Of a stretch of DNA of 64,000 nucleotides, positions 34,952 through 46,300 are shown piece after piece. Position numbers and translations under genes: made by a program. Origin of the DNA: Miscanthus floridulus (Eukaryota > Streptophyta > Magnoliopsida > Poales > Poaceae); contig NC_089582.1 in the NCBI RefSeq assembly GCF_019320115.1, forward strand, positions 120,883,856-120,947,855, given 5' to 3'. The notes beneath the pieces were generated by a model. It was not told the origin of the DNA, did not search any database, and saw only the letters and a list, made by a program, of their open reading frames with translations. Position 1 is the first letter of the stretch; the number at the start of each line of letters is the position of its first letter.

Positions 34952-36253
34952 CTAGGCAGCCATATCCACACGGACATGACAATCTACCATGGGTGCTCCA
35001 TCCAGCGAAGTCTCCATATGCCATGAAGTCATGTACAGACCAAAGGTATGCTGCCTTCATTCTGAAGCTACGTTTTATGGAAGCATCAATTGTGTCAACC
35101 CCTTCCCACAGTGTTTTAAATTCATCAACTAAGGGCTGCATTAGAATGTTCAAGTTTTACTAGGATGCTTAGGGCCAGGAACAACAAGGGAAAGAAATAT
35201 ATACTCTAGCCTTAAGAGTGTTCCAGGAGGTAGATTTAATGGCGTCACAAAGACTGGCCAGCATGAGTATGGGGCAGCATCTCTACCAAATGGTGTGAAA
35301 CCATCAGTTGCTACAGCAAGCCGCACATTTCTTCTATCCCTTGCAAACTCTAGAAAGTCTTCATCAAATTGCTGCCAAGCTTCTCCATCACAAGGGTGCA
35401 CCATCTTACCAGACGTTGATGGACTAGGTGCTCTCATTAGCTTGGCTGTATCCACATACGCATACAACCTTTGCAGCCTCTCTGTGATGGGTAGGTACCG
35501 CAGAACTTTGCGTGGAACCTTTGTTCGGCGGCCTTCCTCATACCGGTTGGCACCACAAACATCACATATCTCTTTACTTGCGTCATCTTTGTAGAAGAGC
35601 ATGCAATTGTTATAACAAACATCAATTTTCACATACGGCATGCCAAGACCCTGTAGTAGTTTCCTTGATTGATAGAAGTCATTAGGTAAATTAGAATCTG
35701 GAGGAAGAAGTTCATGTATTATGCCTATTATATCATCATATTCAGCAATTGACATGTTGTGTCGTGACTTTATGGCAAGCAAGCGAGCCACAGCAGATAA
35801 CCTAGAGTGCGTGGTCTTCTCATGCACCAACTCACTTGCACTATCAACCATCCTATAAAAATCTGTGGCAAATGGTGTTGATTGCTCATCTACTATAGGT
35901 GGATTGTCCCCAGCTAGATCAATCATCATTTGATCCATTCAATCAACCTCATCAAAACCCTCCCCATTTGCTATGCTATCACTGTCATCATGCCCAATAT
36001 GAGTCTCCCCATGCTCCGTCCATGTTTCATAGTCTTCCCAAAAACCATGCTTGCACAAGTGCATCTCTATAGTATTCCTTTTGAGGCTGAAATAGTTTCG
36101 GCACATGGCACAAGGACACTTGATGGTGTCATTTGTAGCTATCTCCATATTGGAAAATGCTTGGTCCAAGAATTGAGTGATTTGATTAATCCATTCACTA
36201 GAGGGCGCTTTACCACGCTGCCAGCCACTATACATCCAAGTGCGGTGTGACAT
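34952..36253 (-). pseudogene. tnp2: CACTA tnp2 transposase, N-terminal half
   Basis: It starts at ATG 36253 (minus) with the transposase-associated domain (MSHRTWMYSGWQRGKAPSSE, C-P-C-A-M-C, H-L-C-K-HGFWEDY). The TNP2 core follows (RLLAIKSRHNMSIAEYDDII, YVKIDVCYNNCMLFYKDD, CDVCGANRY, WPVFVTPLNLPPGTL). It is interrupted by an in-frame TGA at 35939-35941 (probably CGA) and a one-base loss in an A run near 35,156. After the frameshift it continues through LMQPLVDEFKTLWEGVDTID and FAGWSTHGRLSCPCGYGC to the Tekay insertion point. The other half resumes at 20,178. CACTA tnp2 proteins bind and cut the element ends; this copy is dead. Confidence 0.88.
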
Positions 36254-37299
36254 ATTAACTAGCTGTATTTGAAAGATTTAAATTAGTAGGCATCACATTG
36301 TTTTTATGTTGTAGTGTTTTAGAAAAAACAGGACAAACACACAAAGTAACAAGCAGATCCATAGAGCACCTCAATCAAAGCACACAATATCAAATTTAAC
36401 CAAGCACATCACTGTTCTACTGATTTTTTGACACAATAACTAACCATCAACAAAAATATTCATTTGTTAAGATTAAAAAAGAGTGAACTAAAGCTACCTG
36501 CTTCTCCATACACTCTGTGTATACCTCAAACATGTTGCAGATCATATAAATTGTACATTTTACTTATTCAATAGGCCAATTAACTACAGCAAAACGAGAA
36601 AGAAACATTGCTTACCCTTTGAGGTGGAAGTAGCAAAATCCGAGTCGATGTAACAGGCTGCTCTGGCTCCTTCACTGCGGGCTACTTTGGCTCCTTTGCA
36701 GTGTTTCTCCTCCACCTAGGGCTCCGTCACGGGCTCCTCTGACTGCAGATTCGTGGTCACAAACACCTCCAGAGGTAGATATGGGGATTAGGGTTATGGG
36801 TTTCAACAAGTTGGTCGCGGGATTGAGGATCCCATGAACACAGCAGTAGTAGAGACCGAAGAAGATGATAATACCTCAAATGTAGCGGCAGGGGTGCGAG
36901 CCGCCGCCTTGGGTCGGAACGACGACGTTTGGGGCGGACGGCGGCGCGAGGCCCGGATGGATGGGCTGCGCGAGGCCTGGCACCCGAGCACCCGTATGCA
37001 AGCGGCGTGCGCGGGAGAAGGGCGGCGTACGGGGGCGCGAGGAGAGGGGCGGCGTACGGGCGGCGCGAGGAGAGGAAAAGGAAAGACGCTAGCTCGCGAC
37101 TGTGGAGCCGCGGCCTCACGGGGTATATCTCTTCAGAGTTTTTTATTTTTTTAGCCTGAGTCACGTACGAGCTGTGGGCCTCTTTTTTTCGTTTTGGCGC
37201 TGGAGGCTCTTTTGGGGTTTCGCTTGGCGCCGGATGTTCGGATTGGCGGCAAATTGTGGCGCGTTGATTTTTTCTCATACTTTCCTGTGTGTTAGAAAA
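36254..37299 (-). other. CACTA 5' region: promoter and leader of tnp2
   Basis: AT-rich to 36,600, then a GC-rich block (36,830-37,110) with long but composition-driven open frames on both strands. The minus-strand frame at 37278-36757 has no family resemblance. This is the expected place for the CACTA promoter and a non-coding first exon. Confidence 0.45.
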
Positions 37300-37532
37300 A
37301 CACCGACAGAAATAATTTGAACCCGACAGAAAATATATATTTTTCCTGTGTGTACTAAAAATACCGACAGAACATTTACATTTTTTCTGTCAAGGACAGA
37401 AACCGACAGTATATTTCCTATTTTTCTGTCGGTTTTTAATTTTCCTGTCGTTTTCCTCTCACCGACAGGATATAGTTAATTTTTTTGTCGGTTTTCTTTC
37501 TACCGACAGAGATTTTTGACTTTCCAGTAGTG
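37300..37532 (-). repeat. CACTA right terminus and subterminal repeats
   Basis: The terminus reads CACTACTGGAAAGTC on the minus strand, starting at 37532. At least nine CCGACAG or CTGTCGG motifs in both orientations lie between 37,302 and 37,510. Such arrays are known binding sites for the TNPA-type protein in CACTA elements. Confidence 0.9.
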
Positions 37533-38239
37533 ATTCTTCTTCCTCTTCTCTGATGGTCGGACGACCTACCTACGCGGGCATGGGGGCCACAGCGGTGACC
37601 TCCCGCGTGGGCATTGGGGGCGCGGCTGCGAGGGCCCGCGCGGACGTCAGGGACATGGCAGCGAGCTCTTGCGCAAGCGTTGGGGACGGAACGACAAGGG
37701 CCTGCGCAGGCGTGGGGGCCACGACGACGGCCTTCCACGCGGGCGTGGTGGAGGCGGCGGTCAGGGACATGGCGGCGAGCTCCCTGGCGCGGGACTCACT
37801 CTCGTGGGCGAGCTCCCAGGCTCGGGCTCCCCGGCGGCTTCCCGGAATGGGCGAACGACGCAGAGGTGGAAGAAGAGAAATGAGACTGGCAGGTGGGGCT
37901 CGAGCAGGGAAGAAGGAGAGAGAGGAAACTGGCAAGTGGGGCCCATTGAACAGTAGCTAACGACGTCAAATCCATCGCCCATTCCATTCCTATTTATCCC
38001 TTCAACCAAACACAAAATAGGTTGATCCTATCCCTTATCAACCAAACAAAAAATAAAGTCATCCTATCCCGTCCCATACCAGAAAGCAGAGACAGAATCG
38101 TCCCACTCCACCTTGACTCCCAACCAAAACACTGAGGACAGGCTGGCGGACTCCGCTCCTAAGAGAACTAACCTCGCTGACATGTGGGGCGTTCATCGAG
38201 CACGGGCACAGATTGATTTTCCCTCGGCTGCTCTCCGGT
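37533..38239. other. GC-rich low-complexity DNA and flank, no supported gene
   Basis: From 37,550 to 37,840 a degenerate repeat of GCGGGCGTGGGGGCC-like units gives Ala/Arg-rich open frames in several frames and strands, so no coding claim is made. From about 37,960 to 38,110 the DNA turns AT-rich with repeated CCAAACA and ATCCTATCCC motifs, resembling the end of a small transposon. Ends and target duplication were not resolved. Confidence 0.4.
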
Positions 38240-38370
38240 GCTTAAAAAAAACAAAGTCCCCTCCCTCACTCTCGGTTTCTCACTCTCTCCCCCTCTCGTG
38301 GGCTCGTGGCTTCTTCGTGGCGGCGCCGCCCTCCTCGTCGGTCTCTTCCCCGCCGACGAGCATCCACCTG
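38240..38370 (+). promoter_or_regulatory. Probable 5' UTR exon of the downstream gene
   Basis: Pyrimidine-rich, CTC-repeat leader sequence ending CACCTG|GTACGC, a good splice donor. The next plausible acceptor before the start codon is at about 39,235. The region up to 39,258 would be a long 5' UTR intron. This is inferred from composition and splice signals only. Confidence 0.4.
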
Positions 38371-39258
38371 GTACGCCCTTCTCCTCCCTTTCCGCTGTGC
38401 GAAACCGAGTATCCCAAAGTCCCAAACCCTAATGTAAGTTATCTGTATCCGGATCTGATTTCAGTTGGTCCCATCACCTGACCCACTTACATGTTTATAC
38501 ACACTGAATTCAAAATTCTTGTGCAAAAAAGAAAATAAATTGAGGGTACGTATGTACATTCTACACCCGCTTACTATACTGGATCCGCCCCTGCTTCATG
38601 TTTGTTTGATAGATATGAAATTCCTAGTCTCAAAGGAGCCGTCAGTTTGCGTCTCCAGTGTAATGTTGTCATGTTGTGTTCTTGTTTATTCATATCTTAC
38701 TGCTTGGGGGCTTTATCCTCTCTACTCTGATAAAAATTGTTCAAGAAAACAACATGAGCAAAGTCGCACAGCTCTATTATGCAAGTATGTAATGCTGCAT
38801 CAGATTGTGGATGGAACCTGCACAACAACCATAACAGAAAAAATGAAAAACCTAAATGTTACAATTGACTTAGCAAGTTGACTCGCCTTCAGACTCTTCA
38901 TGCTAAACGATGTTGATTTCGATGCGTTTGGATGCTACTGTTCTTTTCTGGAAACTCTGTTAGTAGTTTAAACGCTGTCGAGCGCGGTGCTGCTCTGTAG
39001 TCAGTTAGTTGCTTTCTAGTATTTGGTTAGGCTGGTTTAGTCATCGGTTTCCCAGTCCTCGAAGGTTGTTTCAGTTTCAGGTTTTTATCTTCTGATGTCT
39101 ATCTTATCTGTAATACTGAACATTTGTATTTCCGTTGATCTAATGGAAATGGGGGAAGGTTCCTCGTGTGGAAAAAAAACTAATACCCTTATGACTAAAT
39201 GCTACTGATGACTATATAATTCGATCCAGATTCCAGGCTACTTTGTGGCAGAGGCACC

Positions 39259-40496
39259 ATGCCTGCTGGTGACAACCCGCACTCAATTTCAGAGAAAAAG
39301 GCAGCATTGAGGGAGTCTCCAAAACAGCCCAACAATGTTGTTAATGAGCAACCCACAACTTCTCCTTTTCCTAAAGACAAAGTTGCTGCTACAGTTGGCA
39401 TAAAGCGACCACAACCTTATGGCCCCTTGAGTCCGACCAACCATCACACGCTGGGCAATCCAGGGGCAAATGGCCATCTTGTGTATGTGCGAAGGAGGGT
39501 TGAAACTGATCAAAGCAAAGGGGGTACTTCTGCCCACGGGGAAAGTGCCAGTTCTACAAGCTTGAAGAAAGCTGTTACAGGCAGCTTGCAGTCACAGGAA
39601 CTGATTCTGAAGCATCAAAACAATACATCTCACACCCAGTGTGCTCCCCGATCTGCATCTCCAGCTGCAGCTGCAGCTACACCCTCCCCTGCTTTGCAAT
39701 CTGCAGTTTTGCCTGCTCACCATCCTTTTGGGAAGCAATCTCCAGGAAAGGTTGCTGCCCAGCCAGCTAATGATGTGACCACTAGTTTGTCACCTAGCAA
39801 TGTGGTGTCCTCTTCTGCAGTGCTTCAAAGCTCTGTAGCTGCTAACTTAGCACCTAGCAGTGTTTCGGCTGCTAACACAGCATCTTGTGCTCCGGGTACC
39901 AATGCTGCATCTAGTGACGCTATATCTGCTACTACTTTAGCACCTAATCAGGCTCCACCATCAAGAAGCAATCAAGATCGGAGTGAAAGATTTCTTTGTC
40001 TGCAGGCGTTCTTGAGACATAATGAGCAATCAGACCAGGAAGAATACTTACACAGTAAGCAACTATTTCATCTTAGTCCAATGCAATTTACTGCAATCAG
40101 GGCACACGAATCTTTTGTGTTCTCTGAATTGTACTTTACACAACTGCTATATTAATCTTATATAAAAATCGTTTCCTTTGGCTGAACTGTAGAGCTTCGG
40201 TCATTGTCACCTGTTGGACGAAGTAGGCATGCCTTTGAGCTGGAGAAACGGGCAGCCAATCTATTGATCGAGGAAGGTAATACTTTTAGCATGACTTTTT
40301 GCATCTCTAAAGTTTTATTTCAGTACTATTACCTTGCTCTAGTATTGGCAATTGTGCCTGACAATTACTTCCTTGCGCTTCAGGGAAGGAATTGCAGAAG
40401 ATGAAAGTTCTGAATGTACTGGGCAAACTTGTCACCCCATCACTTCCAAACCAGCCCCCTTCTGTCATGCATCTGCCGTTCACAGCCCATCGATGA
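39259..40496 (+). CDS. Plant-specific protein of unknown function, three coding exons
   Basis: Exons 39259-40054, 40193-40276 and 40384-40496 join in phase to a 330-residue protein. The long first coding exon is Ser/Ala/Pro-rich and disordered-looking, with a short conserved-looking core PYGPLSP ... HLVYVRRRVETDQSK. The two small exons encode the charged motif RSRHAFELEKRAANLLIEEG followed by KELQKMKVLNVLGKL, likely helical, then a short tail. I recall this two-part layout from uncharacterised land-plant proteins but can name no function. There is no signal peptide or membrane segment. A degraded copy of the last exons lies 1.2 kb downstream, so this locus was partly duplicated in tandem. Confidence 0.75.
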
Positions 40497-41139
40497 AAAG
40501 AGTGGAAGATTTGGTTACAATGCTCCATAACAGGTGTTCGGTGACGTTGTGAACTGTTGCAGTCTGATTGACCAGAATGCAGTGGCACAGTCTTCAGTGT
40601 TGTGTTATCTGTGAGAACATGCCTATATATCCTTCCGGATGAGTGAGAGTAGAGTTGACTGACATGATATCATGTTGTAAGCATTATTATGGTGCATCGT
40701 TCTGCCTATTTCTAGTGTCGTTGTCGGAAACCTGATGCAACACTGAACTGTAAGGTTTGTGCAGCTCCTTCTCTGGCCAATTGGCCATCATGCTACTTGT
40801 GCGATTGTGAACCCAAAGTCTAATCAAGGCAGGCTCAGAAGTCAGAAGGCTGTATGTCGGACCAACCGCAGCAGTCCCTATTGTACCGGGAATATTTATA
40901 GAACTGCTATAAGTTAAGGAATGGTGAGCCATTCTCTGTTCAGATAGTTGATGTGCTGCATTGATGTAGACAGTACCGGTATATTTTTATGGAGGCTGCA
41001 TCTTCGGAATTCCGCCGAAAATGTCAATTCTATAAGATCGAAGCAAGTGAAGTATGTAATTTTTGAATGCTAGTGCTAGATCACCACGACAGCACCTCGC
41101 AGTGTCAAGTACTGCTACTCTTCTACCTTTGTTTTCAAT
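40497..41139 (+). other. 3' UTR and flank of the unknown-function gene
   Basis: No coding frame is supported. The segment near 40,950-41,000 (TGTAGACAGTACC, GGAGGCTGCATCTTC) recurs at about 41,920-41,970 after the pseudogene copy, which marks the end of the duplicated block. Confidence 0.5.
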
Positions 41140-41194
41140 GCAATTACACAGTTCACTGCAATCAGACTGGATCTCACTGGCTGTGGCTGTATCT

Positions 41195-41510
41195 TCTTGT
41201 ATCTTCGTCTGCCGGCATTCTTGAGAAATAGATTAATAACATGCTGTCTCTTTTGGATTTTATACTACTCCGGTTTTGATTCACGAATAACAAAGAAAGG
41301 CTTATTGCAATTGTCATCTTATATTTTGCAATTGCCATCTATTGGCCAAACCAGGCCTGCCATTAAGCTGGAGAAGCAGGCAGCCGACTTATTGATCGAG
41401 GAAAGTAATCTTCAATCTGATTTTGTCAGCTTTGAAGTCCGCAGAATATATATGCAAGTTCTGAATGTACTGGGCAAGCTTTCACCCAGTGATCCTCCAT
41501 GATCTCCAAC
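41195..41510 (+). pseudogene. Partial tandem copy of the upstream gene's 3' exons
   Basis: The sequence matches the end of exon 1 (LPAFLRN then TAG, against LQAFLRHN in the parent), the helix exon (RPAIKLEKQAADLLIEESN) and the last exon (VLNVLGKLSPSDPP then TGA). The splice donor after the helix exon has changed (GAAGGTAAT to GAAAGTAAT) and the intron is shortened. An early stop removes the N-terminal part. It is a decayed duplicate without coding function. Confidence 0.75.
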
Positions 41511-41999
41511 TCAGGATCCTTCTGTTAGGCTTCTGCCTTTCCAAGCCCGCTGGTGAAAAGAGGTGGAAGAATAGGTGTTATTGTATGTTGGGACATGCTG
41601 ATGATTGTTGGTGTGTTGCCTGCAAGAACATGCCTTGCTCTATATATATGCATCTACCTGGATGACTCGCACTAGATCGGCTGAGTGCTGACATGTGTAA
41701 GCCTTGTCATGAATGGTGCTTCTTCTGTGCTGTTTGTGGCGCTGCTGGGGGAAATCTTGATGTCACAATGAACTCTAATATTATTCATAATCCGTGCAAT
41801 TGTGAGCTCAAAAGTCTAACCAAAGGAGGAAAGAAAAGTGTGTTGGACCAACAAACACTGCCGGAAATGTTTATGCAACTGCTTGAAATTAAGAACTGTT
41901 GCTCTGCAAGTTGACGTGTCGCATTGATACAGACAGTACCATTATATTATTGGGGATACTGCATCTTGTTTAATTTCACGGGGGCATCAAGTACCAAAT

Positions 42000-42738
42000 G
42001 AGAATGAGATCAGTGGCAATTTGACCATTTCAGCCGAGACGCTTCATTATTGATGCTTACGACATAATTTACAAAGGCTATCACCAAAATGAATTCTGGC
42101 TCCCTGCTAAGCAGCAGACTATATATACTTGTACCAGTTGAGATTTGCAAGGCAAAAAATAGGGGCACCAACATGGTATAGATCTGTGAAACAAAGTTAT
42201 TTACTTTTTTTGTATCTTCCACAAGTACCACTTGTTTTAGATGAACAACTTGACTGGTGATATTGATGCAATTAGGGTACAAATGATGCAGCTTGGCACA
42301 AGTCAGATCCGTCATTCTAGACCTCCGTTCCAAATTGTAAGTCGTTACTCGTTAGGGAGTAGTTAGTAAAAAAAAAACAGGCTAACTGAATCATGTGTGA
42401 GTTTTCTGTAACAGTCGAGAGGAACATTCATGTAATAAAGCCAAAAAAAGAAGTTAGGACTGTAGATTACACTATAGCAGAAAAAAAGGACGACACGAGA
42501 ACCATGAGCTAATACACTACAGTTTACATGACCCGTTGAAAAATATATTGTTTGTCGAAGAAAATAGTTTGCATGACGCGCTCTGTGGCAGATCAGTAGA
42601 CTTTTGAGCAATTCTGACGATTCTCTCCTCTCCCACTTGCTGTTGAGAGCGCAGCAGTTCCTCGGCATATATCTGGGCTATAGATACTTCAGTTAGTCTA
42701 TACAGCTTCCTTATAGTAGTACTTCACAACAACAGTCA

Positions 42739-42777
<39 letters not shown>

Positions 42778-45650
42778 GAAAAACACTTAGCAACGACATC
42801 AGTAATTGACAAACGATTAAGGAGACCAAACCGAGCCTCCAAGGTGCAAGCACTCCATTCGCCCGGCGAGCGTCAGGGATACATACTGCCAACTTTCAGA
42901 GGCCGTTGCTTTCAGAGCATCATCATGCATTCGTGCTCGTGCCTGATGGGTTACCTTACCTACCGTGGATGCTGCTCCTGGTGCACGTAGAATGATGAAT
43001 CCAGCTTCCTTGACTTGGAATATTCAAGTCCCCGTGGTTCGATGCAGTTCAGTACAACCTCGAGATTTCGATTTCAGATTAATTGTCAGATTCCGAGTAT
43101 CCATGGTTACGTGCTACACTGTTGCATGTCTCAATAATTAATGTGAGCCCCTCAGACAGATCGGCCACTTCTTTGCCAAGTTCCCTGTCAAAATTGCCTA
43201 CCCGGGCTCCACCTTCCTGGTTATCAGACTGACATATAGGAAATACTACTGCCGGATATCAATCAAGGAGAGTGATGTTGCCCTCTTGACAAATCATACA
43301 TCAGCATGTAAAAGATGCACAGAGAGCAAACATTTCACGCTAGTGCTCACTGCTAGGAGAAAACAACACTCTTGATGTAGATTTATTACATGTTCCCATG
43401 CCGAACTGGATCCCATGGTGGTGATGACTCCTCATGGCTCCCAAAAATTAGGTGGCCCTTTCTTAATTAAAAAAAAATAGGTGGCCCTCGAGCTGGGACC
43501 CACTCACAAGAGAATTTAACAACCAAAACGGTATCTAATTGGCAGGAATTAACAAGGCCTCCCCAGAGGCCCAGACCCCAGCTGGTGGAGAGGGGTGCTG
43601 ATGGCATATTGGGGTGCCACTAAACAACACACAAGCTTTTGGTCAAACAATGAGCAAGTAGCAAATATATGTATTTGCAATGGGCTCTGTGGCAGTGACC
43701 CAACCAATATAAGAAAAGGGAAAGCGAGCAGGGAAAAGCGGCTACTCCATTTGTTCTATTTTCTGGATGATGTCAAGGTATGTACCCCTCACAGATGAGC
43801 ATTCTTGGTGCCTTGCACTTTATCATTGATGTCACTCTCCAACTAGTGTCTTCTACTCTTCATCCAATCGAGCCAAGCAATGTGCACCTCTCTCCCTCTC
43901 TCTACGCATGCAGCGCAAACAAGTGAACTGCATGATGTCCTGTCACTAGAAAACTGACTAGCTCAGAAGGAACACCAAATTAAAGGTAAAACAGTAAAAG
44001 GCCTTGCTTCCATGCTAGATTAAACCAGAATGACAGCAGCAGGTACAAACTAAACTGTAGCCTGTCAAGTACTAACCTTGATGTGTAATTTACCCATACC
44101 ATTTTCCTGAAAACAGCGTTAGAGTACTAGAAGGAAATAAAAAGTTAATATAAAAAAGGCAGGTTTGTTGCATCACAAAGAGGCATCAAGATTCCTGTAC
44201 ATGTCACGGAATAATGAATCAAAACACTATTTCATCGCGTTCCTCCCTGGTCAGGGCGCAGAAACACGTTCACATGGGAGGAATCAAGCAAAATACGGTT
44301 AGTACAAATAGTAAGTAACGTCTTGAAAATATTTAAAGCAGTTCCTAAACTGGAACAGCCTTGGGAATAAAAATCTATTGCTCCATCATATGATTATCCT
44401 TTCAAATTGGACTTTGGTACCCAGATCACATGTATCTCCACCCAAACCACAATTATGTTGCTAGTTTATTGATCTTTGATCACAAGAGCCATGGAATAAC
44501 TCGTACTTTTTCACCTCTCCAAGTAAAGAACTGCAGAAAATGAATGGAAGTAAAGATCAAAGGCGATTAAATTAAAAGACTAGCCAATCCCAAATAGACA
44601 AGTGTCTAACCGTACACATGTAGCTTTACGAGATGCAATCCTAGGAGCATGCACAAATCATATTTAACAAGCAAGTGCTTCTATGATTTCTAGGAATATT
44701 GTTGAGCTCATAAAGCGTATACCATTAAAATAAATTTGGTGCCAGATAGCCCCACAGCTTACAGTTGTACCGTGATCCAGTATGAAGTGGTATCATTTTG
44801 CCTCTTCGTTTTACCAGAAATGTCTAAACATTTTTACATAAGCATTTGGAAAAGTGGTTCCTTTTAGACTGGACGTGATTCGAAAAAAACGAGATGACAA
44901 CAATGTATCCATTCATTTGTTTCAATCAAAGTAAAGGAAAATGTAATCGTTAATAGAGAAGAGAATGATACCATATAAGTTGAGACAATCAGAAAACCTT
45001 TTTCTGCTATGAATTTTTCTGTTAGACAGAACCATGTATTTTATGGCAAGGTAGTGGGGACATTTTACATACTAAAACTCCAAACTTTTCTGAAACAGTT
45101 ATCCTGGAATCTGCGGTTTGCCTTTCTTTGAGTAGAGAGGACAAATTTTGGTTGGCCCTACACCAATATATGCTAGAATCTCCAATCAATACACCACTTC
45201 TGATCCCCCTCTATGTTGTCACCACTGAGGTTAAGCCTGTTGCCTGCTCAGTCGTCATGCTTGTGGACCCGGAATCAGAATTCACAAATGAATGTGTGAG
45301 CTATTCAACAATAGTTATAGTTACAAGCTACTTTTTTCTACAAAATTCCCAAAATCTACCACAGCATGAATAGACAGTTTGGGACTCAGACCAACAAGTA
45401 ATTGTTTATACGTGTAAAACAGCCGTCCCCAGTTCCTTCTGTTTGCAAAACCACCATTTTTTTAAAATCTCAAAAACCACCCGTGGTATTGTGAAAGAGA
45501 GGATTTCTTACCAAGGAATCCTTCTGAAGCTGCATAATCACCCTTGCAAGTTGACTTTATTATATATGGAAGCGGGTATGGACGTATGGTTGGATTCCTG
45601 CGTGGTGCAGCTGGGCCCTCAGTGAGAGGGAAAAATTCTAACAAATAAAG
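42000..45650. other. Intergenic DNA, no gene seen
   Basis: AT-rich DNA with scattered short frames, none over about 107 codons and none recognisable. It includes an (AG)n microsatellite and poorly resolved short repeats. It probably holds the upstream region of the NLP gene towards its right end. Confidence 0.5.
42745..42774. repeat. (AG)15 microsatellite
   Basis: An uninterrupted AG run of about 30 bases. Confidence 0.95.
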
Positions 45651-45931
45651 AAAAACAAAATTGCCATGGTGGTGGCCCCACAGCCTTTGTTGTTATTGTT
45701 ACGACAACACCAGAAAAAAGAAGGGTGGCAAAACCAAGCCAGGCCAGGCCAAGCAAATTTCTTGTTCTCCTTTCCGTCTCACAGCAGCAGCAGGATCCAC
45801 TAGATGCTCGGGTGGAGCACCGAGCCTTTTCCGGGGTGAGTTGAGCTGAGCAGCTTAGAGCTGCCTGGTGGAGGTTAGCACCTTGCTAATCCAGGACCAG
45901 GAGGAAGAGAGGAGAACGGGAGCCCTTTTTG

Positions 45932-46255
45932 ATGACAAGAAGGGATGCGTCAGGCGTGTGTAACAGTGAGCTGCTCGCTACCTCTCTACCAATCTCTTTC
46001 GCTGCTTGCTTTCCATTGAAAATGATGTGTTCTTCCCTACCACGCACACCCTGCAATCCGAAGGCACGCATGCCTAGCACAAAAATTTCCCAAGGATTCC
46101 CATGTCCCCATGGTTTCCTAGCCCAAGATGTGCATGGAGAGCCTTGTTTATTGATCTCCAGCAGAACAGAAGTGAAGCACTCTGGCTTTGCATGCCCAAG
46201 TGTTGTTGTTATCGTTACCAAGATCATAGCTACCACTGATGCAGTGCGTTCGTGA
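45932..46255 (+). other. Possible upstream ORF in the NLP leader
   Basis: An ATG-started frame of 107 codons (MTRRDASGVCNSE...) ends 45 bp before the NLP start codon in a different frame. If the leader is unspliced here, it would be translated first and limit NLP translation. A 5' UTR intron could remove it. No family resemblance is seen. Confidence 0.3.
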
Positions 46256-46300
46256 TGAACTGTGTAAGCAGGTTCTGAAGGGAGAGTTACCTGCATCTGC

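Larger units (their letters stand above)
12527..37532 (-). mobile_element. CACTA (En/Spm) DNA transposon, about 10.2 kb without the nested retroelement
   Basis: The right end on the plus strand is ...CCAGTAGTG at 37532. Read on the minus strand this is CACTACTGGAAAGTC, a classic CACTA terminus, followed by subterminal CCGACAG repeats. The left end has the same CCGACAG motifs but lacks a CACTA terminus, so it is truncated at the junction with the RTE LINE. Both genes run on the minus strand: a tnp2 transposase (36,253 to 17,813) and a second Ptta/En-Spm-type gene (17,529 to about 14,500). A complete Tekay element (20,184-34,946) lies inside tnp2. Stops and frameshifts make this copy non-autonomous. 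Confidence 0.9.

Noticed and set aside
37553..37960. Alanine-rich 135-residue open frame
   Set aside because: Built from a degenerate GC-rich repeat and open in several frames and strands at once; no evidence for translation.
42740..42780. Possible CRISPR-like or regulatory repeat
   Set aside because: It is a plain AG microsatellite; no repeat-spacer structure occurs anywhere in the window.
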